Below, one piece after another: positions 1 through 4,408 of a stretch of DNA of 8,009 nucleotides. The stretch comes from Pseudomonadota bacterium. GTDB taxonomy: Bacteria > Pseudomonadota > Alphaproteobacteria > Rs-D84. Where the stretch lies: the NCBI GenBank assembly GCA_030531915.1, contig JAUNMD010000041.1, forward strand, positions 1 through 8,009, read 5' to 3'. The notes beneath the pieces were generated by a model, which saw only the letters and a list, made by a program, of their open reading frames with translations, ran no database searches and had not been told where the DNA came from. Numbering within the stretch: the first letter of the stretch is position 1; each line of letters opens with the position of its first letter. The position numbers and the translations under genes are program-made.

Positions 1-959
1 GTCAAACGTGATTGCAAATCCAACGTATCTGACGTTTCGTTAAATATGTCGCCATATTGCAACGGGTCAATCCACTTTTTCAACGCCGGTCGCATATTGC
101 CATTTGATGCAAAGCAACTCTCCCACAAATTCTTCAAGATTCTGTCGCGGTCGGGCAAATAGTCAAAATTCACCGACACCGCACGCGCGATTTCGTCCGC
201 AGAATTTGCGTCTGACTGTCCTGTTATGATTGCAAACCACCGACGCAAGAACGCGCGATTTGCCGCCGTGTCCGGCATTTTCAGCGGATTCAAGTGCGTC
301 AAAAATGAATTGTCTGCGGCATTTTTCTCTTTGCCCTGCATTGTGATGTATTTGCCACCAACCGACAGGGTAAATATTTCAGCCCCCTTGTTACGGTCAA
401 AGAAGAATGCCTTTAATTTCGGGTGACGCAATGATTGCGCAATCAAGAAACTGAACAATGTTGTTTTACCACCACCTGTTGGCCCGATTGTCAAAGTATG
501 CGCAACCGCCGCCGGCTTGTCCGACACATGGAATTGGAACTGATACGGTGTTCCTTGGGCGGTTGGGAATACCACCAGCGGCCCTGGGCCCCAATCACAG
601 TTTGCCACCCCACGTGGCTGGGTCGACATAGGAATACTGATTGCGGCTGTCCGCGACAGCAACTTGAAACTGCGCGGGAAAACATCAAAACCTGGGATTT
701 GTGCAAACCACGATACGCGCGCCGCATATGTTTCGCAAATTGGCGCAACACCAAACGATGCCGAAATCTTCTTGAACTCGTCAACATAATGATTCAATTC
801 ATCAATCGAACGGCCAAACAGAATAAACAGCGGGTAATAATTTACCAGCGATTGATTCCCCGTTGCGTTTTCGTCCATTGCACTTTGCGCATCAGAAATC
901 TGTTCCAATGTTGATGTTTCGTTATCATCGGCCGACGATTGACGCTGGCGCAATATCAA
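1..959 (-). CDS. virB4: VirB4 type IV secretion ATPase, C-terminal part (ATPase domain), frame-shifted from its N-terminal part and cut by the window edge
   Basis: This stretch is open without a stop for about 319 codons and continues beyond the left edge. It carries the end of the VirB4 N-terminal domain and the start of the ATPase domain. The segment around FAQIPGFDVFPRSF corresponds to the AQ(L/I)PG...RPR segment of VirB4 proteins. The Walker A motif GPTGGGKTT lies at 459-485, followed by FFDRNKGAEIF and a GGKY(I/F) segment typical of VirB4. Walker B must lie outside the window. VirB4 powers substrate transfer and pilus assembly at the inner membrane. The reading frame differs by one nucleotide from the N-terminal part at 925-1749. 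This frame is closed upstream by a TGA about 45 nt before the T6 run at 958-963, so no full-length gene is possible without a frame change. The coordinate 959 is the first TTG in this frame and is a nominal boundary, not a proven start. Together with the upstream part, about 580 of roughly 800 usual residues are visible. Identification as VirB4 is firm; whether it is active is open. Confidence 0.85.
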   Translation of the reverse strand, partial: MILRQRQSSADDNETSTLEQISDAQSAMDENATGNQSLVNYYPLFILFGRSIDELNHYVDEFKKISASFGVAPICETYAARVSWFAQIPGFDVFPRSFKLLSRTAAISIPMSTQPRGVANCDWGPGPLVVFPTAQGTPYQFQFHVSDKPAAVAHTLTIGPTGGGKTTLFSFLIAQSLRHPKLKAFFFDRNKGAEIFTLSVGGKYITMQGKEKNAADNSFLTHLNPLKMPDTAANRAFLRRWFAIITGQSDANSADEIARAVSVNFDYLPDRDRILKNLWESCFASNGNMRPALKKWIDPLQYGDIFNETSDTLDLQSRL

Positions 960-1749
960 AAAATTCTTCGTCCAAATAATCCGGCGACATGCGGAAAGAC
1001 ATCATTGCCGCAAACGTCTGCGACCCGCCACTGATATACCGCACAACACCATCGCGCATAAATTCAACATCGTCAACCGTTACCAAATCCGCAATACGGT
1101 TATCGCATACAATGGGCGCGGGCTTTGTAATTGGTGACAAAATCCGGCCAAAGAATCGCGCCATATTATCGGTGGAATTATTACGCAATAATTTCGGCTG
1201 GTACGCCGCCAATATAGATTCCAGATAATTACCATATTGATTTAATTTTTCGCGCGCCGACGCGCCCGATACCTGTAACACGATATAATAGTTATTCAGG
1301 AAAATACGCAACCCTTGGGCCTGCCACTTGTCATAAATCTTCTGCAAAACCGGCTGGTCAAATTCATAGTCCGTATTTTCGTCCGTTGCATCACGCGTCA
1401 TAAAGAAGCGCATCACCACATTTGGATCACGAATTTGGTTGAACAGTTGCGTGCGTAATTCCAAGAATTTTTCACGTGTGGCGGCATCCTGCATGCTGGT
1501 CTGAACACCCGCAACCCGATACACGCGCAACAACGACCCGTCAGACAATTCCAATGAATCATCATTGTACACGGTCTGGAACGGCAAATACCGCGCATAG
1601 CGTTTATAACCAAACTGGGGCAATATGCGCCGCGTCAGTGCCGGCATATACATCATCAGCACGACAAATATAAAAATCACCGCAATGACCATAATCATTG
1701 TTGTGACGGGAAAACCACTGCCTGCGAAATATTCAAAAAATCCATTCAT
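925..1749 (-). CDS. virB4: VirB4 N-terminal domain with N-terminal membrane segment; frame ends early at a TGA
   Basis: This 274-residue frame starts with ATG 3 nt after the virB3 stop and ends in TGA at 925-927. A short N-terminus is followed by one strongly hydrophobic segment (about residues 15-36) and then a soluble region (about 48-262) that resembles the VirB4/CagE N-terminal domain, for example KRYARYLPFQTVYNDDS and DGSLLRVYRVAGV. The expected continuation, with Walker A, lies directly downstream in another frame. Removing one nucleotide between about 930 and 963 would join the two, for instance in the T6 run (minus strand, 963-958) or in GCGCCAGCG (about 944-952), where joining would read DIAQRQSS. 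The last residues, about APASIVGR, are therefore probably out-of-frame translation. Possible explanations are an assembly or sequencing error, a recent inactivating mutation, a programmed frameshift, or two separately translated halves. Close coupling to virB3 points to one transcript. Confidence 0.82.
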   Translation of the reverse strand: MNGFFEYFAGSGFPVTTMIMVIAVIFIFVVLMMYMPALTRRILPQFGYKRYARYLPFQTVYNDDSLELSDGSLLRVYRVAGVQTSMQDAATREKFLELRTQLFNQIRDPNVVMRFFMTRDATDENTDYEFDQPVLQKIYDKWQAQGLRIFLNNYYIVLQVSGASAREKLNQYGNYLESILAAYQPKLLRNNSTDNMARFFGRILSPITKPAPIVCDNRIADLVTVDDVEFMRDGVVRYISGGSQTFAAMMSFRMSPDYLDEEFFDIAPASIVGR

Positions 1750-1752
1750 TTT

Positions 1753-2049
1753 TTACGCCGCCAATCTGTTTGGTATCTTCTTTTTGAACAGTTGTATTTT
1801 TGCAGCCAAAATTTGGCCCAGTTGGGGATCGCGCTTTGCAAATGTCGCCATTATCATATGAACCACGCACAGCGACACCAAAAACCACAGCGGTGACACA
1901 GGATCTCTGCCATTTGTCCACAACAGTGATGCAACAAAAATCGCAATAAAAACAAGGAACTGAATCACAAAGTTCAAAATTGCCATATTATAGGGCACAT
2001 AAAATATGCGCGCCGGATTGGCCAATGCTTTCAGTACCCGCTGTCTCAT
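1753..2049 (-). CDS. virB3: VirB3-like inner-membrane subunit of a type IV secretion system
   Basis: This 98-residue protein has the VirB3 layout: a short cytoplasmic start with the signature ALANPARIFYVPYN, two adjacent membrane segments (about residues 22-44 and 53-70), and a basic tail after FAKRDPQLGQ. VirB3 is a small inner-membrane component that works with VirB4 and VirB6 in the secretion channel, and virB3 directly before virB4 is the common order. The start at 2049 was chosen because the conserved part begins there and AGGGGGG (2062-2068, minus strand) lies 12 nt upstream. A longer frame exists up to 2166, but the added residues do not look like VirB3 and would run through the promoter. 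The stop is separated from the virB4 ATG by only AAA. Expression probably comes from the promoter at 2078-2106. Confidence 0.88.
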   Translation of the reverse strand: MRQRVLKALANPARIFYVPYNMAILNFVIQFLVFIAIFVASLLWTNGRDPVSPLWFLVSLCVVHMIMATFAKRDPQLGQILAAKIQLFKKKIPNRLAA

Positions 2050-2061
2050 TTTTGATAAAAT

Positions 2062-2068
2062 CCCCCCT
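2062..2068 (-). promoter_or_regulatory. Ribosome binding site of virB3
   Basis: On the minus strand this reads AGGGGGG, 12 nt before the ATG at 2049. It is the only purine-rich site near the proposed start and favours this start over longer alternatives. The spacing is somewhat long. Confidence 0.6.
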
Positions 2069-2077
2069 GATGTTGGA

Positions 2078-2106
2078 ATTATAACAATTTCAACAGTTTT
2101 CAACAA
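2078..2106 (-). promoter_or_regulatory. Predicted sigma70-type promoter for virB3-virB4
   Basis: On the minus strand there is a perfect -10 TATAAT (2083-2078), preceded at 17 bp by TTGTTG (2106-2101) as a moderate -35. The predicted transcript would start near 2071, giving a leader of about 22 nt that just includes the AGGGGGG ribosome binding site. The -35 and most of the spacer coincide with one copy of the 16-bp repeat CAACAGTTTTCAACAA (2091-2106), so a protein bound there would compete with RNA polymerase. This is an inference from sequence only. Confidence 0.55.
2091..2106 (+). repeat. 16-bp direct repeat, copy 1, over the virB3 -35 element
   Basis: The sequence is CAACAGTTTTCAACAA, identical to 2258-2273. 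With its left flank it forms two 9-mers, ATTTCAACA (2087-2095) and TTTTCAACA (2097-2105), exactly 10 bp apart and so on the same face of the helix. It lies over the -35 and spacer of the predicted virB3 promoter. An operator is the most direct reading. Confidence 0.6.
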
Positions 2107-2142
2107 GTATAAAAAGCAAGCCCTTAAATTTGTTAAAAATAC

Positions 2143-2238
2143 TGAAAACTGCGCATTTATTGACATGTTTATATTTCAGCAATATTTTCAACCGCGCCGC
2201 GCAAAATCCCCAGAAATCTTGCAAAAAAGTGTTGAAAA
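2143..2238. repeat. Further partial and inverted copies of the CAGTTTTCAACA motif
   Basis: Three related sites lie between the two exact copies. They are TGAAAACTG at 2143-2151 (reverse complement of CAGTTTTCA), TTTTCAACC at 2185-2193, and TGTTGAAAA at 2230-2238 (exact reverse complement of TTTTCAACA). With the two main repeats there are at least six related sites within about 190 bp, more than expected even in AT-rich DNA, though I could not compute a significance. Confidence 0.5.
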
Positions 2239-2257
2239 CTTGTTCAAAAAAAGTTCA

Positions 2258-2273
2258 CAACAGTTTTCAACAA
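2258..2273 (+). repeat. 16-bp direct repeat, copy 2, upstream of the rpmJ promoter
   Basis: Exact second copy of CAACAGTTTTCAACAA, 167 bp from copy 1 and 42 bp upstream of the predicted rpmJ -35. Here too a degenerate 9-mer (TTCACAACA, 2254-2262) precedes TTTTCAACA (2264-2272) at a 10-bp period. No -10 box follows it on the minus strand at promoter distance, so it is not simply a duplicated promoter. Confidence 0.6.
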
Positions 2274-2315
2274 AACCAACAGCCCCTACAACTACAACAA
2301 AAATATAATAATTAT

Positions 2316-2343
2316 TTGATTTTTTACAAAAAGCGTTTATAAT
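2316..2343 (+). promoter_or_regulatory. Predicted sigma70-type promoter of rpmJ
   Basis: There is a -35 TTGATT (2316-2321), a 16-bp spacer and a perfect -10 TATAAT (2338-2343). The transcript would start near 2350, leaving an 18-nt leader that contains little more than the ribosome binding site. Confidence 0.65.
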
Positions 2344-2352
2344 CACCACGCA

Positions 2353-2370
2353 ATAAAGGATTTAGATATG
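2353..2370 (+). promoter_or_regulatory. Ribosome binding site and start of rpmJ, shared sequence with ychF
   Basis: The sequence ATAAAGGATTTAGATATG ends in the rpmJ start codon. AAAGGA lies 7 nt before ATG. The ychF start (3273-3290) has the same sequence except for one base, although the genes are unrelated. Confidence 0.7.
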
Positions 2371-2502
2371 AAATTTTTGAGTTCATTAAAAGCTTGGAAG
2401 AAACGCGGCAATGTTAAACAAATTCGCCGTGGTAAACAGGTTATCTTGATTGATCCTGCGAATCCAAAGTTAAAAGCCAAACAGGGCTTCAAGAAAAAAT
2501 AA
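2368..2502 (+). CDS. rpmJ: 50S ribosomal protein L36, cysteine-free type
   Basis: This 44-residue, very basic protein begins MKFLSSLKAWKKR and ends in KLKAKQGFKKK. The start (M-K-x-x-S-S-L-K) and the F/L-K-A-K-Q-G end match the longer bacterial L36 type seen in alphaproteobacteria. No cysteine or histidine is present, so it cannot form the zinc ribbon of the CxxC type of L36. L36 sits in the large subunit near the base of the stalk and is among the last proteins to join. A four-residue tail (FKKK) follows the usual KQG end. The gene is monocistronic, with its own promoter 25 nt upstream and a strong terminator 33 nt downstream. In many alphaproteobacteria this type also stands apart from the main ribosomal operons. 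Confidence 0.9.
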   Translation: MKFLSSLKAWKKRGNVKQIRRGKQVILIDPANPKLKAKQGFKKK

Positions 2503-2534
2503 ATCCGTGCCTGATTGGGTTATGGTTATTTTGT

Positions 2535-2568
2535 GTCCGATAAAATCGTTTTTATCGGGCGCTTTTTT
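2535..2568 (+). terminator. Rho-independent terminator of rpmJ
   Basis: A perfect 9-bp stem, CCGATAAAA / TTTTATCGG (2537-2545 and 2550-2558), with the loop TCGT, is extended by G-C and T-G pairs and followed by TTTTTT (2563-2568). On the minus strand the same hairpin has no T run after it, so it should stop only rpmJ transcription and not the convergent gene at 2589-3260. Confidence 0.85.
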
Positions 2569-2588
2569 GTATTCTGTTTTGGGTGATT

Positions 2589-3260
2589 TTATAAATCATT
2601 CATAAACGCTTCGCGGGTGGCAATGGTAACCTCTGCCCCAGACAGGCCCGCTTCGCGTAAATATTCAATTTGAAAATCGGTTGGGCGGAAAATCGCCGCA
2701 CTGTGGTCGGCCGATTTTGGCACGGACGAAATACGTTGTGCGGGCACAAATTCTATTCGCGCGGTTTTGTCCGCCAATGCCGCGAATGCGATATCTGAAA
2801 TCGCGTTTTTCGTATTTTTTTCAATTACGGCCGTACCAGACAATTTTGATTTTGTATTTTTTTCCGCAATCAATTTTGTTTTAACACAAATCGCGGTATC
2901 GTCGGCCGCATGTTGACCGGTAATATTGTATGTTAAATCACCGGCATTTTCCAATAACACCCCGCCACGAATTTCAGAATTTTTACCGGTGTTTTTGATA
3001 AAAATATCAAAAAAGGCCGGCAAATTATTTTTTACACGCACGTCTAAAATGACGGATTGATTTGCCGCCGAAATATTCAAATCCAGCCGGCATTTACCGG
3101 CAATTTCGCCAACATATATTACATGAACGGGCAATTCGTATGTTTTATCAATATTGCAATCAGGCAATGTTGATAAATCAGCGCAAAACACGCCATCGCG
3201 GAAAACAATGGTTTCCGCCGGCATGGTTTTTATATTGAATTTGTTCCACATGTATGACAT
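2589..3260 (-). CDS. Reduced SufD/SufB-like protein of the Fe-S cluster assembly family
   Basis: The 223-residue product is about half the usual length of SufD (around 400-450). Early on, IVFRDGVFCADLSTLP (residues 18-33) resembles the (L/I)VFvnGrf..eLS segment of SufD. The middle (about 96-175) has the alternating pattern of the SufBD beta-helix core, including KLSGTAVIEKNT, comparable to the FRG.i.v...a segment. The end, IEFVPAQRISSV..SADHSAAI and then IEYLREAGLSGAEVTIATREAFM (split here), matches the C-terminal SufD/SufB motif with a conserved His (H186) and the (F/Y)YL.(S/A)(R/A)GLs..eA...i..aF helix. SufD joins SufB and SufC in the scaffold for Fe-S cluster assembly. No sufB, sufC, sufS or sufE is in the window. 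The start at 3260 is the first ATG; a second at codon 4 is possible. Family membership is inferred from motifs; whether it is a working SufD, a divergent homologue with a different partner or a decaying gene cannot be told here. Confidence 0.68.
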   Translation of the reverse strand: MSYMWNKFNIKTMPAETIVFRDGVFCADLSTLPDCNIDKTYELPVHVIYVGEIAGKCRLDLNISAANQSVILDVRVKNNLPAFFDIFIKNTGKNSEIRGGVLLENAGDLTYNITGQHAADDTAICVKTKLIAEKNTKSKLSGTAVIEKNTKNAISDIAFAALADKTARIEFVPAQRISSVPKSADHSAAIFRPTDFQIEYLREAGLSGAEVTIATREAFMNDL

Positions 3261-3269
3261 ATTACAGGC

Positions 3270-3298
3270 ATTATAAAGGATTTAGTTATGGGTTTCAA
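3270..3298 (-). promoter_or_regulatory. Predicted promoter of the SufD-like gene, giving a nearly leaderless mRNA
   Basis: On the minus strand TTGAAA (3298-3293), a 17-bp spacer and TATAAT (3275-3270) form a near-consensus promoter. Transcription would start near 3263, only about 3 nt before the ATG at 3260. No ribosome binding site precedes the ATG. The -35 lies within ychF codons 2-4, and the -10 overlaps the ychF ribosome binding region, so polymerase binding here could interfere with ychF. Confidence 0.6.
3273..3290 (+). promoter_or_regulatory. Ribosome binding site and start of ychF
   Basis: ATAAAGGATTTAGTTATG ends in the ychF ATG and equals the rpmJ leader at 17 of 18 positions. It supports the ychF start at 3288. 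Confidence 0.65.
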
Positions 3299-4367
3299 TT
3301 GTGGAATTGTTGGATTGCCAAATGTTGGAAAATCTACGTTATTTAATGCACTGACGCAATCGGCGGCGGCGGACGCACAAAACTATCCATTTTGCACCAT
3401 TGAACCAAATACCGGTCGCGTTGTTGTGCCGGACGAAACACTGCTGAAATTGGCGGCGGTTGATAACAGTGCGAAAATTATTCCAACACAACTGGAAATT
3501 GTTGATATTGCGGGTCTGGTGCGTGGCGCATCAAATGGCGAAGGGTTGGGAAATAAATTCTTGGGAAATATTTTATCAACGGACGCGATTATTCACGTTG
3601 TACGTTGCTTTGAAAACGATGATATTGTACATGTCAATGGCCGTATTGATCCACTGGACGATATCGAAACGATTGAAACAGAACTGATGCTGGCCGATAT
3701 GGAGAGCATGGAAAAACAGATTAAAAATCTGGAAAAAAAGGCGCACGGTCTGGACAAGAATGCAATTAAATTATTGGCGGACGCAAACACGATTTATGCA
3801 GCGTTGAAGGGTGGTACGCCTGCGCGTAATTCAGGTGTTGATGCATCGCCATTTAACCTGTTGACGGCCAAGCCGGTGATTTACGTATGCAATGTCGAAG
3901 AATCCGCCGCGGCAACCGGTAATAAATATTCTGATGCCGTACGTGCAAAGTACGGTGATGCCGCGCCTGTGTTGGTAATTTCATCAAAAATCGAAATGGA
4001 AATTTCACAAATCGTGAATCCTGATGAACGCAAAATGTTCTTGGACGATTTGGGACTGAAACAATCCGGTCTGGAACAGGTTATAAAAACAGGTTACGAA
4101 ACACTGGGTCTGCAAACATTTTATACCGTTGGCCCAAAGGAAGCGCACGCATGGACGATCACGCGTGGTATGACCGCGCCCCAGGCCGCTGGTAAAATCC
4201 ACACTGATTTCGAGAAAGGTTTTATTCGTGCCGAAATCATTTCGCCCGCGGACTACATTGCACTGGGGGGCGAAGTTGCCGTCAAAGAGGCCGGCAAAAT
4301 GCGTCTGGTCGGCAAAGAATATGTTATGCAAGAAGGCGACATTTGCCACTTTCTGTTTAACAATTAA
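3288..4367 (+). CDS. ychF: Redox-regulated Obg-family ATPase YchF (OLA1 family)
   Basis: The 359-residue protein is of normal length for the family and complete. It has the P-loop GLPNVGKST (residues 9-17), the G3 motif DIAGLV (73-78), and NVEE (202-205) in place of the NKxD of GTPases; this NxxE is the known basis for ATP preference in YchF. A helical region with many charged residues (about 125-170) follows the first half of the G domain. The C-terminal TGS domain spans about 278-358 (FYTVGPKEAHAW to EGDICHFLF). YchF binds ribosomes and takes part in translation and stress responses. The start codon at 3288 has an AAAGGA site 7 nt upstream. The promoter is unclear: TTGAAT (3235-3240) with CATATT (3258-3263), or TATATT (3231-3236), are weak candidates inside the divergent SufD-like gene. 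The gene ends 7 nt before the shared terminator. Confidence 0.96.
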   Translation: MGFNCGIVGLPNVGKSTLFNALTQSAAADAQNYPFCTIEPNTGRVVVPDETLLKLAAVDNSAKIIPTQLEIVDIAGLVRGASNGEGLGNKFLGNILSTDAIIHVVRCFENDDIVHVNGRIDPLDDIETIETELMLADMESMEKQIKNLEKKAHGLDKNAIKLLADANTIYAALKGGTPARNSGVDASPFNLLTAKPVIYVCNVEESAAATGNKYSDAVRAKYGDAAPVLVISSKIEMEISQIVNPDERKMFLDDLGLKQSGLEQVIKTGYETLGLQTFYTVGPKEAHAWTITRGMTAPQAAGKIHTDFEKGFIRAEIISPADYIALGGEVAVKEAGKMRLVGKEYVMQEGDICHFLFNN

Positions 4368-4374
4368 AAATATC

Positions 4375-4405
4375 AAAAAAGGCCGGCAAATGCCGGCTTT
4401 TTTTT
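4375..4405. terminator. Bidirectional rho-independent terminator between ychF and the ABC-F gene
   Basis: GCCGGC, loop AAAT, GCCGGC (4382-4387, 4392-4397) is flanked by A6 on the left and T8 on the right. Read on the plus strand it is followed by eight T after ychF. Read on the minus strand it is followed by CTTTTTT after the ABC-F gene. It can end both convergent transcripts. Confidence 0.9.
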
Positions 4406-4408
4406 ATA

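Larger units (their letters stand above)
2050..2367. other. AT-rich divergent intergenic region between virB3 and rpmJ
   Basis: This stretch of 318 bases holds no convincing gene; short frames crossing it have low-complexity Lys/Asn/Gln-rich products. It contains the promoter and ribosome binding site of virB3 on the minus strand, the promoter of rpmJ on the plus strand, and a set of 9-mers related to TTTTCAACA in both orientations (see the repeat entries). The 30 bases before the rpmJ promoter (about 2298-2330) are almost pure A/T. The region is most simply a regulatory region for two divergent transcription units. Confidence 0.8.

Noticed and set aside
491..787. Open frame of 98 codons on the minus strand
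   Set aside because: It lies in a different frame from the VirB4 sequence that covers the same bases; the VirB4 frame has the clear homology.
435..914. Open frame of 159 codons on the plus strand
   Set aside because: It is antisense to the VirB4 ATPase part, and its product is Cys/Arg-rich with no family resemblance.
2050..2166. Longer reading frame giving VirB3 39 extra N-terminal residues
   Set aside because: The extension passes through the predicted promoter and the repeat, has no VirB3-like sequence, and a ribosome binding site precedes the shorter start at 2049.
2229..2257. Hairpin around TTGAA / TTCAA
   Set aside because: The stem is only about 5 bp with an AT-rich arm; the motif is better explained as an inverted copy of the 9-mer.
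2535..2568. Bidirectional terminator also serving the SufD-like gene
   Set aside because: On the minus strand the hairpin is followed by ACACAAAATAACC and not by a T run.
4005..4376. Open frame of 123 codons opposite the end of ychF
   Set aside because: Shadow of ychF without ribosome binding site or recognisable motif, and it starts in the terminator region.
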